64,000 nucleotides of DNA. Origin: Microbacterium sulfonylureivorans. Its GTDB lineage: Bacteria > Actinomycetota > Actinomycetes > Actinomycetales > Microbacteriaceae. A program made the position numbers and the translations under genes. Position 1 is the first letter of the stretch. Each line of letters begins with the position of its first letter. The DNA lies in assembly GCF_003999995.1 (NCBI RefSeq), contig NZ_RJAD01000002.1:1-64000 (forward strand). The letters run 5' to 3'. The notes below the pieces were generated by a model. That model did not search any database. It saw nothing but the letters and a program-made list of their open reading frames with translations, and had not been told where the DNA came from. Shown here in pieces: positions 1 to 7,696 of this stretch.

Positions 1-117
1 TCGGCGGCCATAGCGAGAGGGAAACGCCCGGTCACATTCCGAACCCGGAAGCTAAGCCTCTCAGCGCCGATGGTACTGCAGGGGGGACCCTGTGGGAGAG
101 TAGGACACCGCCGGACT
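1..117 (+). rRNA. rrf: 5S ribosomal RNA (5' end probably 1-3 nt outside the window)
   Basis: The sequence has the conserved 5S layout: the closing helix TCGGCGG at 1-7 pairs with CCGCCGGA near 110-115, and between them lie the loop A/B signatures CATAGCGAGAGGGAAACGCC and CCGAACCCGGAAGCTAAG and the loop E region GATGGTACTGCAGGGGGGAC. It is the last gene of an rRNA operon whose 16S and 23S genes must lie to the left of the window. A strong hairpin follows directly. The exact 3' end is judged from helix closure only. Confidence 0.95.
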
Positions 118-125
118 TCTTTCGA

Positions 126-157
126 GAGAAGGCCACCCAATGCCGGGTGGCCTTCTC
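126..157 (+). terminator. Hairpin terminator of the rRNA operon
   Basis: A perfect 13-bp stem (GAGAAGGCCACCC at 126-138 and GGGTGGCCTTCTC at 145-157) with a 6-nt loop starts about 10 nt after the 5S end. There is no long T-run, as is common for actinobacterial terminators. Confidence 0.85.
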
Positions 158-162
158 GCGTT

Positions 163-193
163 AACGCGCCGCGCCCGAGAGGCGCGGCGCGTT
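163..193 (+). terminator. Second hairpin after 5S (back-up terminator)
   Basis: AACGCGCCGCGCC at 163-175 pairs perfectly with GGCGCGGCGCGTT at 181-193 around a 5-nt loop. It begins 5 nt after the first hairpin, and its left edge is part of the 12-bp palindrome CGCGTTAACGCG at 157-168. A tandem pair of hairpins behind an rRNA operon fits a double terminator. Confidence 0.55.
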
Positions 194-251
194 CCGCGTT
201 AACCGGCTGTATCGGGAGCGAGCGACGCGGTGGTCTCGCCCTCACGCTCGG

Positions 252-257
252 TAGACT
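252..257 (+). promoter_or_regulatory. -10 box of dapE, leaderless type
   Basis: TAGACT ends 6 nt before the ATG at 264, which would place the transcription start at the start codon. Confidence 0.6.
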
Positions 258-263
258 CGGGGG

Positions 264-1340
264 ATGCCGGCGCTCGATCTCTCCGCGACCTCTGCCGACC
301 TCACCCGCACGATCTGCGACATCCCGAGCGTCTCGGGTGACGAGACGATGCTGGCCGACTTGATCTTCGAGGCGGTGTCGGCGCTTCCGCACCTCGAGGT
401 GTACCGGGAGGGCGACACCATCGTCGCCCGCACGTCGCACGGGCGCGCACAGCGGGTCGCCATCGCGGGCCATATCGACACGGTGCCGATCAACGCGAAC
501 GTGCCCACACGCGACGTCGAGATCGACGGTGAATCGCACATCTGGGGCCGTGGCACCGTCGACATGAAGGCAGGCGTGGCCGTGCAGCTGAAGCTCGCCG
601 CGGAGCTCACCGATCCCCGCGTGGACATCACCTGGATGTGGTACGACCACGAGGAGGTCGACGCCGACCTCAACGGTCTGACCAGGCTCGCGCGCAATCG
701 CCCCGACCTCTTCGAGGCGGACTTCGCCATTCTCGGTGAGCCCTCCAACGGCGAGGTCGAAGGAGGCTGCAACGGCAACCTCCGCGCCATCGTGCGCACC
801 CAGGGCGTCCGCTCGCACAGTGCGCGCGCGTGGGTCGGAGAGAACGCGATCCACAAGGCGGCTCCCGTGCTTGCCCGACTCGCCGAATACCGCCCGCGCG
901 ACATCCCGGTGGAGGGTCTCGTGTACCGCGAGGGTCTCAATGCGGTCCGCATCGGCGGCGGCGTCGCCGGTAACGTCATCCCCGACCTCTGCGAGATCGA
1001 GGTGAACTATCGCTTCGCTCCGAGCCGGGACGCGGCCGAGGCCGCGCAGCACGTGCGAGATGTGTTCTCCGGCTTCGACGTGGAGGTCGTCGATCTGGCC
1101 GTCGGCGCCCGCCCCGGGCTCGATGCTCCGCTCGCCCGTGAGTTCGTCGCGGCCGTCGGAGCCGAGCCTCGCCCGAAGTACGGGTGGACCGACGTGGCGC
1201 GCTTCAGCGCACTCGGCGTACCAGCAGTGAACTACGGCCCGGGCGACCCTCACCTGGCGCACCACGACGAGGAGCGCGTTCCCGTCGCCCAGATCGAGGC
1301 GGTCGAGCGAGGCCTGCGCGCGTGGCTGACGGGGAGCTGA
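264..1340 (+). CDS. dapE: Succinyl-diaminopimelate desuccinylase
   Basis: 358-aa M20-family metallopeptidase homologue that hydrolyses N-succinyl-LL-2,6-diaminopimelate to succinate and LL-diaminopimelate, in the lysine and peptidoglycan precursor pathway in the cytoplasm. Metal ligands and catalytic residues are visible: His70 and Asp72 in the GHIDTVP motif, Asp100 in GRGTVDMKAG, and Glu130/Glu131 in YDHEEVD. The length matches the actinobacterial DapE subfamily. The ATG at 264 is supported by a leaderless-type -10 box 6 nt upstream. The 3' end overlaps the start of the following mannosyltransferase gene, which suggests co-transcription. Other M20 amidohydrolases have the same fold, but the sequence looks like the actinobacterial DapE type throughout. 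Confidence 0.9.
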   Translation: MPALDLSATSADLTRTICDIPSVSGDETMLADLIFEAVSALPHLEVYREGDTIVARTSHGRAQRVAIAGHIDTVPINANVPTRDVEIDGESHIWGRGTVDMKAGVAVQLKLAAELTDPRVDITWMWYDHEEVDADLNGLTRLARNRPDLFEADFAILGEPSNGEVEGGCNGNLRAIVRTQGVRSHSARAWVGENAIHKAAPVLARLAEYRPRDIPVEGLVYREGLNAVRIGGGVAGNVIPDLCEIEVNYRFAPSRDAAEAAQHVRDVFSGFDVEVVDLAVGARPGLDAPLAREFVAAVGAEPRPKYGWTDVARFSALGVPAVNYGPGDPHLAHHDEERVPVAQIEAVERGLRAWLTGS

Positions 1341-2545
1341 CCGACCGCGCCCCTGCGCGCGTCACCGCCGGCCGCGTGGCGGTGCGGATCGGCCTCATCT
1401 ACCTGATCGCACGGCTGGTGACCACGGCGTTCCTGCTGGTCGCCGCCGAGCTATCCGGGTTCGAGTCGCGGTTCGGCCCCGAGGCGCGACTGGGGGACCT
1501 CGTCCTCGGGTGGGACTCGCGGTGGTACTGGATCGTCGCGGAGGTCGGCTACCCCTCGGAGCTGCCGCTCACCGGTGACGGGGCAGTCACCGAGAACCAA
1601 TGGGCCTTCATGCCCGTCTTCCCCTACCTCGCCAAGCTGGTGGGGCTTCCGTTCGGCCACTGGGTGTTCGGCGCCTTCCTCGTTTCGATCGTCGCGGGGT
1701 ACGGGGCATCCCTCGTCCTCTTCCACCTGCTGCGCGAGAAGATCGACGATACGGCGGCGACGTGGGCGGTCGTGTTCTTCGCAGCCGGCCCGCTGGCTGC
1801 TCTGTTCCAGGTCGGCTACGCGGAGTCGCTCTTCCTGCTGTGGCTCTTCCTGGCGCTGTGGTGCGTGCTGCGTCGCAGGTACGGGTGGCTCTACGCACTG
1901 ATACCGCTCATGGCGTATACCAGGCCGGGAATCCTGGCCTTCGCGCTGTTTCTGGCGCTGTTCGGGATCTGGCGCTGGTTCTCGCGCCGGCGCGAGCCGT
2001 TGCGTGCCGCAGAGGTGGTGCACATCGTGGCGCTGGGTCTCCTCGCTGTCGTGGTGGGGTTCTCGTGGCAGCTGATCGCCGGGTGGGTCACGGGAGACAG
2101 CGGGGCGTACCTCGCGACCGAACTGTCGTGGCGGCGCAATTGGATCCCCGGGGACGTCGTGTTCTTCCCGTTCGAGGGCTTCGTCAGCGCGAGCGCGTTC
2201 TGGTTCGGCAGCGTGTGGGGGATGACCGCCGAGATCGGATATGTCGTCCTCGCGGCATCCGTCGTCGCCGTCGCCGCGATCCTGCTGTTCGTACCGCAGG
2301 TGAAGCGCCTCGGAGTCGAGGTGAGGCTGTGGAGCGCGAGCTATGTCGTGTACCTCCTGCTCGTGTTCTTCCCGCAGTCGAGCATCTTCCGGCTCCTCGT
2401 TCCGCTGTCTCCGCTGTGGGGAGCTCTCGCGCTGCCGCGGTCGACCCCGTGGCGGGTGGGAGTGCTGACCGCGTGTCTCGCAGGGCAGTGGTGGTGGATC
2501 TACAACATGTGCGCGCTCGGGAATGCGATCTGGCAGATCCCCTGA
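1322..2545 (+). CDS. PIG-V-type membrane mannosyltransferase (GT-C fold)
   Basis: 407-aa integral membrane protein with about ten hydrophobic segments. Near residues 64-70 it has GWDSRWYW, the WDxxWY-like luminal-loop motif of PIG-V/GT-C mannosyltransferases, which use a polyprenyl-phosphate mannose donor. In actinobacteria such enzymes mannosylate lipids or wall components on the outer face of the membrane; the acceptor cannot be read from sequence. The GTG at 1322 overlaps the dapE end by 19 bp and is taken as the start; GTG 1376 is an in-frame alternative just before the first membrane segment. It is probably in one transcription unit with dapE. Confidence 0.7.
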   Translation: MADGELTDRAPARVTAGRVAVRIGLIYLIARLVTTAFLLVAAELSGFESRFGPEARLGDLVLGWDSRWYWIVAEVGYPSELPLTGDGAVTENQWAFMPVFPYLAKLVGLPFGHWVFGAFLVSIVAGYGASLVLFHLLREKIDDTAATWAVVFFAAGPLAALFQVGYAESLFLLWLFLALWCVLRRRYGWLYALIPLMAYTRPGILAFALFLALFGIWRWFSRRREPLRAAEVVHIVALGLLAVVVGFSWQLIAGWVTGDSGAYLATELSWRRNWIPGDVVFFPFEGFVSASAFWFGSVWGMTAEIGYVVLAASVVAVAAILLFVPQVKRLGVEVRLWSASYVVYLLLVFFPQSSIFRLLVPLSPLWGALALPRSTPWRVGVLTACLAGQWWWIYNMCALGNAIWQIP

Positions 2546-2602
2546 TCTCGACGTTCGGAGGGCGTATTCCCCAGGGAGTCGCCTGGTCCTCGCGGCCCAC
2601 GA

Positions 2603-2608
2603 TAAACT
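2603..2608 (+). promoter_or_regulatory. Possible -10 box of the DUF3117 gene
   Basis: TAAACT lies 33 nt before the ATG at 2642. Unlike most genes here, this one would have a short leader, and it has a good AAGGAG ribosome site at 2631-2636. No convincing -35 is seen. Confidence 0.4.
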
Positions 2609-2641
2609 TGATTTGCAGACCATCGATGAAAAGGAGCCGCA

Positions 2642-2815
2642 ATGGCAGCCATGAAGCCGAGAACCGGAGACGGGCCGATGGAGGCCGTGAAGGAGGGCCG
2701 CCTCATCATCGTGCGGGTGCCGCTCGAGGGTGGCGGTCGTCTCGTCGTCTCCGTCAACGACGCTGAGGCCAAGGAGCTCTACGACGTTCTGGGTGGAGTC
2801 GTCAGCCCCGCCTGA
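2642..2815 (+). CDS. DUF3117 domain protein (57 aa)
   Basis: Very small conserved actinobacterial protein of unknown function. The sequence begins MAAMKPRTGDGPMEAVKEGR and ends in a short hydrophobic ELYDVLGGVVSPA segment, which is the typical DUF3117 pattern at its usual length. AAGGAG is placed 5 nt before the ATG. It stands alone between a putative promoter and a strong hairpin terminator, so it is likely monocistronic. No catalytic residues can be identified. The family call is secure; the function is not known. Confidence 0.88.
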   Translation: MAAMKPRTGDGPMEAVKEGRLIIVRVPLEGGGRLVVSVNDAEAKELYDVLGGVVSPA

Positions 2816-2832
2816 GTCACCTACGTTCCGCG

Positions 2833-2860
2833 GAACGGCCGGTCTTCGGACCGGCCGTTC
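2833..2860 (+). terminator. Rho-independent-type terminator after DUF3117
   Basis: A perfect 12-bp stem GAACGGCCGGTC / GACCGGCCGTTC closed by a TTCG tetraloop. It sits between the DUF3117 gene and the convergent O-methyltransferase gene, so it may act in both directions. Confidence 0.8.
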
Positions 2861-2882
2861 CTGCGTTCGCGCTGCGGCGAGA

Positions 2883-3518
2883 TCAGTCCGATGGGACGGT
2901 GGTGAGCTGGAGCAGGCCTTCGCCCACGATCGACAGCGCGCCGATGACGGCGGGGGAGGCCTGGGTCTCCTGGATCAGCGAACGGTAAGCCGTGGTGACG
3001 GCATCGCGGCGCACGGGATCGGCGACCGCGCCTCCGGCCAGGACGCGCGGGACGAGAACGGTTCCCCCGGCGCGCACGAGGCGCAGGCCGTGCTCGACGT
3101 ACTCGATGACACCCTCTGGATCGGCGTCGACCAGCACGATGTCGTAGGAGGCCTCGTTCATACGGGGGAGCACCTCGGCGGCGCGGCCCGTGATGAAGCG
3201 GGCACGGGCGGCGGGGATCTTGGCCTCTGCGAACGCCTGGCGGGCGGCGCCGAGGTGCTCGGGTTCCTTGTCGATGGTCGTCAGCGTCGCGCGCGGCGAT
3301 CCGCGCAGGAGCCACAGCCCGGACACCCCGGCGCCGGTTCCGATCTCGACGATGTTCAGAGCCTGGGATGCCGCGGCGATCACCGCGCACTGCGCGCCGA
3401 CGGGCGGACTGATCGGCGCCGCACCGAGCTCGAGCGCGTGGGCGCGGGCCCGCGCGATGTGCTCGGGCTCGATCGTCGCCTCAGCGGCGAACCGCTGATT
3501 CGCGTTCTGCTCTCCCAT
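2883..3518 (-). CDS. SAM-dependent O-methyltransferase
   Basis: 211-aa class I methyltransferase of the small-molecule O-methyltransferase type (COG4122-like). The S-adenosylmethionine loop VEIGTGAG is at residues 57-64, an acidic motif II (TIDKEPEH) follows, then VLVDADPEGV, where the acidic residues would coordinate the metal and catechol-like substrate in this family. The start MGEQNAN at 3518 is chosen because GGAGG stands 6 nt upstream; the earlier ATG at 3524 would touch that GGAGG. The gene is divergent from tatB. The substrate is unknown. Confidence 0.8.
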   Translation of the reverse strand: MGEQNANQRFAAEATIEPEHIARARAHALELGAAPISPPVGAQCAVIAAASQALNIVEIGTGAGVSGLWLLRGSPRATLTTIDKEPEHLGAARQAFAEAKIPAARARFITGRAAEVLPRMNEASYDIVLVDADPEGVIEYVEHGLRLVRAGGTVLVPRVLAGGAVADPVRRDAVTTAYRSLIQETQASPAVIGALSIVGEGLLQLTTVPSD

Positions 3519-3578
3519 CGACATCCTCCGCGCCAAATCCTACGTGGGGACGGCGTGCTCCCCGCTCAGGCGCGGCGG

Positions 3579-3584
3579 TAACCT
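3579..3584 (+). promoter_or_regulatory. -10 box of tatB, leaderless type
   Basis: TAACCT ends 6 nt before the ATG at 3591. Confidence 0.6.
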
Positions 3585-3590
3585 GTTGTC

Positions 3591-3980
3591 ATGTTCTTCG
3601 GGCTCACGATTGAGAAACTGCTGCTGATCGGTGTGATCGCCGCGGTCATCATCGGCCCCGAGCGCCTGCCGCGCTACGCGGAAGCCCTCGCGCGCTTCAC
3701 GCGCCAGGCGCGTGACTGGATCTCGAACGCCCGCACGCGGGTCGCGGACGAGATGGGCGAGGACTTCAACGACGTCGACTGGCGCACGCTCGATCCCCGG
3801 CAGTACGACCCGCGTCGGATCATCCGCGAGGCCCTGCTCGACGACGCGCCGGTGCCCACGGTGCGGGCTGCGCAGGCGGGTGCGGCCGTCGCGTCCACCG
3901 GCACGCCTCCGCCGCCGCCGGTGCGGTCGCCGTTCCGCGGCGGCGACGAGGCCCCGCCGTTCGACTCCGAAGCGACCTGA
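3591..3980 (+). CDS. tatB: Sec-independent (Tat) translocase subunit TatB-like
   Basis: 129 aa. A single N-terminal membrane helix (residues about 5-21) is followed by the hinge motif GPERLPRYAE, an amphipathic helix, a charged region containing DWRTLDPRQYDPRRIIREAL typical of actinobacterial TatB, and a Pro/Ala-rich tail. With TatA and TatC, which are not in the window, it would export folded twin-arginine substrates. TatB rather than TatA is preferred because of the length and the conserved acidic/DPRQYDPRR region. It converges on the Mrp gene with a 6-bp gap. Confidence 0.82.
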   Translation: MFFGLTIEKLLLIGVIAAVIIGPERLPRYAEALARFTRQARDWISNARTRVADEMGEDFNDVDWRTLDPRQYDPRRIIREALLDDAPVPTVRAAQAGAAVASTGTPPPPPVRSPFRGGDEAPPFDSEAT

Positions 3981-3986
3981 CCTGCG

Positions 3987-5141
3987 TCACCGGGGCCGAA
4001 GCGGCAGCGAGCGCCCGACGAGACCGCGCGGTTCGGCGACGATCGCTGCCGCGACCTGCTCGATCGCCCGCGACGCCGGGTCGTCGGGGTGAGCGACGAC
4101 GGCCGGGATGCCGGCATCCGCGTCCGTGCGAAGCGCCGGACTCAGCGGGATCGACGCCACGAGCGGCACCTCGGCTCCCTCGGCGCTGAGCGCTGAGGCG
4201 ACGGAGGCCCCGCCGCCCGCGCCGAACACCTCGAGCGTCGAGCCGTCGGGAAGGGTGAGCGCAGCCATGTTCTCGACGACGCCGATCACGCGCTGGCCGG
4301 TCTGGCGGGCGACGAGTCCGCTGCGGATCGCGATGTCGGACGCGGCCGCTTGCGGGGTCGTGACGACGAGCACGTCGGCGTTCGGGAGGAGCTGGCCGAC
4401 CGAGATCGCGACGTCGCCGGTGCCGGGCGGCATGTCGAGCAGCAGCACGTCGAGGTCGCCGAAGTAGACGTCGGTCAGGAACTGCTGCACCGTCCGGTGG
4501 AGCATCGGTCCGCGCCAGGCGACGGCGCCGACGGGTGCCTCTCCGCCGCTGCGTCGCAGGAACATGCCGATCGAGATGACCTTCACGCCGTAGGCGACCG
4601 GCGGCAGCATGAGGTCGTCGATCCGCGTGGGCTGCGGAACGGCCCCGTTCTCGTCCACCAGCCCGAGCAGCGCCGGGATGGAGAAGCCGTGCACGTCGGC
4701 ATCGACCAGCCCCACCGACAGACCGCGTGCCGCGAGTGCGGTCGCGAGGTTGGCGGTGACGGTCGATTTGCCGACGCCGCCCTTGCCGCTGGTGACCGCG
4801 ATCACCCGCGTGAGCGTGCCGGGGCCGAACGGCATCTCGCGCACCGCACGACCGCCGCGAAGCCGCTCGGTGAGCGCGTGGCGTTCCTGCGGTGACATGA
4901 CGCCGACGTCGAGGGAGACATCGGAGACACCGGGTACGGATGCCGCGGCCGAGCGCACGTCGTTCGTGATGCGGTCTGCCGCCGGACACCCCACGATCGT
5001 GAGCGCGATGCCGACCTCGGCGAGCCCCGCGGTCACCGTGACGCCGCGCACCATGTCGAGTTCGCCAATGGGTCGCCGCAGCTCGGGGTCGAGGACGGCG
5101 TCGACGGCGCGGCGGACAGCGTCCGCGGTCGCGTCGCTCAT
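3987..5141 (-). CDS. mrp: Mrp/NBP35-family Fe-S cluster carrier ATPase
   Basis: 384-aa cytosolic P-loop protein. Residues about 5-80 form a MIP18/DUF59 domain, including GCPAAD, and the ATPase domain carries the deviant Walker A GKGGVGKS at 119-126 and the DMPPGTGD switch motif. Family members (ApbC/Mrp) bind and transfer Fe-S clusters. The ATG at 5141 overlaps the stop of the upstream DUF1003 gene (ATGA), so it is translationally coupled in the run MgtE-like, DUF1003, Mrp. The CxxC pair typical of many family members is not obvious here, so cluster binding remains an inference. Confidence 0.85.
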   Translation of the reverse strand: MSDATADAVRRAVDAVLDPELRRPIGELDMVRGVTVTAGLAEVGIALTIVGCPAADRITNDVRSAAASVPGVSDVSLDVGVMSPQERHALTERLRGGRAVREMPFGPGTLTRVIAVTSGKGGVGKSTVTANLATALAARGLSVGLVDADVHGFSIPALLGLVDENGAVPQPTRIDDLMLPPVAYGVKVISIGMFLRRSGGEAPVGAVAWRGPMLHRTVQQFLTDVYFGDLDVLLLDMPPGTGDVAISVGQLLPNADVLVVTTPQAAASDIAIRSGLVARQTGQRVIGVVENMAALTLPDGSTLEVFGAGGGASVASALSAEGAEVPLVASIPLSPALRTDADAGIPAVVAHPDDPASRAIEQVAAAIVAEPRGLVGRSLPLRPR

Positions 5142-5665
5142 TTCGCGGCGCCGTCCTCGGCGTCGCTGCGGAGCTCGAGCTTGTCGAGGAGCGAGCGCAG
5201 TTCGGCGCGGAGCACGTCGCGCGTGACGACCTCGTCCGAGAAGTCGGTCACGGCCATGCGGAGCGCCACCACTTCGCGCGCGAGGTACTCGGTGTCGGCG
5301 AGGTTGCGCTCGGCGCGCTGGCGGTCCTGTTCGATCTGCACGCGGTCCCGGTCGTCCTGGCGGTTCTGGGCGAGGAGGATGAGCGGCGCGGCGTACGAGG
5401 CCTGCAGCGACAGGATCAGCGTGAGCAGGGTGAAGTTCGTCGCCGCCGGGTCGAACTGCAGCGCCGGCGGCATCCAGATGTTCCAGCTCAGCCACAGGAG
5501 GACGAAGATCGTCATCCCGATGAGGAACCCGGAGGTGCCCATCCCGCGCGCGAACGCCTCTGAGAAGCGGCCGAAACGATCCTTCGACGGCTGAGGCGTG
5601 CGCTGGAGCACGCCCGAGCGGCCGCGGGGCGCGTCGAGGGCCACCTTGCTGGTCTGCCGGGCCAT
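5138..5665 (-). CDS. DUF1003 membrane protein
   Basis: 175 aa. A cytoplasmic basic N-terminus is followed by two membrane helices (IGMTIFVLLWLSWNIW and a second around NFTLLTLILSLQASYAAP) and a charged coiled-coil-like C-terminal half with ILLAQNRQDDRDR, the hallmark of DUF1003. The function is unknown. The ATG at 5665 has GAGGAGG 5 nt upstream and overlaps the stop of the MgtE-like gene (TGATG), so the two are coupled. This gene pairing recurs in actinobacteria and suggests a link to divalent cation handling (inference). Confidence 0.85.
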   Translation of the reverse strand: MARQTSKVALDAPRGRSGVLQRTPQPSKDRFGRFSEAFARGMGTSGFLIGMTIFVLLWLSWNIWMPPALQFDPAATNFTLLTLILSLQASYAAPLILLAQNRQDDRDRVQIEQDRQRAERNLADTEYLAREVVALRMAVTDFSDEVVTRDVLRAELRSLLDKLELRSDAEDGAAK

Positions 5666-6954
5666 CACGACCTCCTCGGAATGCTCGCGGTCGTGGTCGG
5701 CACCGTCGGGGCCGGGATCTCCTCACCGTGGGAGCGCCAGTCGTCGGGCAGGAGATAGTCGAGGACGTCGTCGACGCTCACCGCGCCGACGAGCCGGTGC
5801 GCCTGGTCGACGACCGGCACCGACACGAGGTTGTAGCTGGCCAGAAGCCGCGCCACCTCTGGCGCGGTGGCGGACGCCGGCAGGGGGTCGAGCGTGTCGT
5901 CGATGATCGCACCCAGGCGCTCGTGCGGGGGATAGCGGAGCATCCGCTGGAAGTGCACCGTGCCGAGCAGTCGGCCCGTCGGCGTCTCGTAGGGCGGGAG
6001 GGTGACGAACACGGCCGCCGCGAGGGCGGGGTGGAGCTCGTGCCGGCGGATGAGCGCCAGAGCCTCGGCGACCGTCGCGTCGGCGGAGAGCACGATGGGC
6101 TCGCTCGTCATGAGCCCGCCCGCAGTGTCGGGGCGGTATTTCAGCAGGGCGCGGACGTCTTCCGCCTCCTCGGGCTCCATCAGATCGAGGAGCTCCTCGG
6201 AACGCTCCTCGGGGAGCTGTCCGAGGAGGTCTGCCGCGTCGTCGGGCTCCATCGCGTCGAGGATGTCGGCGGCGCGCTCGTCGCCGAGAGCCTCGAGGAT
6301 GTGGACCTGCTCCTCTTCGGGCATCTCCTCGAGCGCGTCGGCGAGACGATCGTCGGGAAGCTCTTCGGCGACCTCGATGAGCCGGTCCTCGGGGAGATCG
6401 AGCAGAGTGTTGGCGAGATCGGCCGGCTTCAGGTCGGAATACGTCGCGACGAGCTGCTCGGCGGACTGGGCCTCGCCGGGGTTCTGCTGCTCTCTGATCT
6501 CCTGCCAGGCCGCGAAAGTCGTAGGGCCCTTGGCGAACGGGGATGCGCTCGTGCGCGGCCGGCGCAGGAAGACCTGGCCGACGTCCCATTCTCCGAGTCG
6601 GTTGCGCTCGATCGCGACGTCTTCGATCACGGCGGTGCCGGATCCGTCGTTCAGGTAGACCTTGCGTCCGAGCAGCTCCGCCATGACGCGGACCTCGCCG
6701 CCGCGCTGCTGGAAGCGACGCACGTTGATGAGGCCGGTCGTGATGACCTGTCCCATCGCGATCGAGGTCACGCGTCCGATCGAGACGAACACGTGGCGTC
6801 GGCCCGGGATCTCGATCACGAGGCCGATCACGCGCGGTGGATCGTCCTTGCGGTAGATGACGACGACGTCGCGGACCTTGCCGAGCCTGTCGCCCGCGGG
6901 GTCGAAGACGGAGCACCCGGACAGGCGCGCGACGAATACCCTCTGCGTGCTCAC
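5665..6954 (-). CDS. Soluble MgtE-N/CBS protein with PRC-barrel N-terminus
   Basis: 429 aa. Two PRC-barrel-like units (about 1-85 and 88-133) are followed by an MgtE N-terminal domain of repeated acidic helices (about 165-270) and two CBS domains (about 282-340 and 350-403). The MgtE membrane pore domain is absent: the protein ends after the CBS pair with no hydrophobic segment. It therefore cannot transport Mg2+ by itself and may be a sensor or partner, for example of the DUF1003 protein encoded next to it (inference). The GTG at 6954 is chosen over an upstream in-frame codon because TACGCT ends 7 nt upstream of it and the PRC domain starts there. Confidence 0.8.
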   Translation of the reverse strand: MSTQRVFVARLSGCSVFDPAGDRLGKVRDVVVIYRKDDPPRVIGLVIEIPGRRHVFVSIGRVTSIAMGQVITTGLINVRRFQQRGGEVRVMAELLGRKVYLNDGSGTAVIEDVAIERNRLGEWDVGQVFLRRPRTSASPFAKGPTTFAAWQEIREQQNPGEAQSAEQLVATYSDLKPADLANTLLDLPEDRLIEVAEELPDDRLADALEEMPEEEQVHILEALGDERAADILDAMEPDDAADLLGQLPEERSEELLDLMEPEEAEDVRALLKYRPDTAGGLMTSEPIVLSADATVAEALALIRRHELHPALAAAVFVTLPPYETPTGRLLGTVHFQRMLRYPPHERLGAIIDDTLDPLPASATAPEVARLLASYNLVSVPVVDQAHRLVGAVSVDDVLDYLLPDDWRSHGEEIPAPTVPTTTASIPRRS

Positions 6955-6961
6955 GCGTCCC

Positions 6962-6967
6962 AGCGTA
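6962..6967 (-). promoter_or_regulatory. -10 box of the MgtE-like gene, leaderless type
   Basis: Read leftward, TACGCT ends 7 nt before the GTG at 6954. It would drive the MgtE-like/DUF1003/mrp run. Confidence 0.6.
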
Positions 6968-6994
6968 GCCCGGACACCGTGGGAGGATGGGGAG

Positions 6995-7696
6995 ATGAGC
7001 ATGATCGGAGGCCGGTTCCCGCAGGGCGCCGACGAGGTCGGTCAGACCATCGCCAGCTTCCCCACCTACGACGCCGCACAGAAGGCCGTCTCGTCCCTCA
7101 TCGCCGCCGAGGTCCCGGCTCGCGACATCGCGATCGTGGGTCAGGGGCTGCGCTCGGTCGAGCGGGTGACCGGCCGTCTGGGCTACGCATCGGCCGCCAG
7201 ATCCGGTGCGATCAACGGTGTCCTTCTGGGACTGCTGTTCTCGGCGATCCTCGTGATCGGGTCGCCGTCCGTGCCGATCCAGGCGTTCGTCGGCGTGCTC
7301 TTCGTCGGAATCGCCATCGGCATGCTGCTGAGCATCGTCACCTACTCGTTCGTGCGGCGCCGTCGCGACTACGCCTCGGTCATGCAGGTCGTCGCCGATC
7401 ATTACGAGGTGACCGTGACGGCCGCCAGCATCCACCGCGCCCGGCAGGTTCTGGGCCCCCAGACCGTCGATGAGCCCATGAGTGCGTCGCGCCCAGGGAC
7501 TCCCCGCGAAGAGGCCCCCGAACCGCCCCGCTACGGCGAGCGCGTCGCACCCGCCGAGGAAGAGGAGGCGACCGGGAGCGGCGCCGACGCCACGCCCGAA
7601 GTCGACGCCACGACGGCGGCCGGCGCCCCGGTCGAGCCGGCCGCGCCTGAGCCGGCCGCGCCTGAGCCGGCCGCGCCCGAGCAGACCGAACGCTGA
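6995..7696 (+). CDS. General stress protein 17M-like membrane protein
   Basis: 233 aa. The N-terminal domain (about 15-60) contains SFPTYDAAQKAVSSL, typical of the general stress protein 17M-like domain. Two adjacent membrane helices follow (about 75-115), then a conserved VMQVVADHYEVTV stretch and a low-complexity tail of repeated Pro-Ala-Ala-Pro-Glu units. No enzymatic motif is seen. The function is unknown. An in-frame ATG at 7001 is an alternative start. The stop overlaps the following hydrolase ATG by one base (TGATG), indicating coupling. It is divergent from the MgtE-like gene. Confidence 0.7.
   Translation: MSMIGGRFPQGADEVGQTIASFPTYDAAQKAVSSLIAAEVPARDIAIVGQGLRSVERVTGRLGYASAARSGAINGVLLGLLFSAILVIGSPSVPIQAFVGVLFVGIAIGMLLSIVTYSFVRRRRDYASVMQVVADHYEVTVTAASIHRARQVLGPQTVDEPMSASRPGTPREEAPEPPRYGERVAPAEEEEATGSGADATPEVDATTAAGAPVEPAAPEPAAPEPAAPEQTER

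Noticed and set aside
7620..7690. Pro-Ala-Ala-Pro-Glu repeat in the stress-type protein as a second minisatellite
   Set aside because: Only about three short copies of GAGCCGGCCGCGCCT are present, and the tail is ordinary low complexity.
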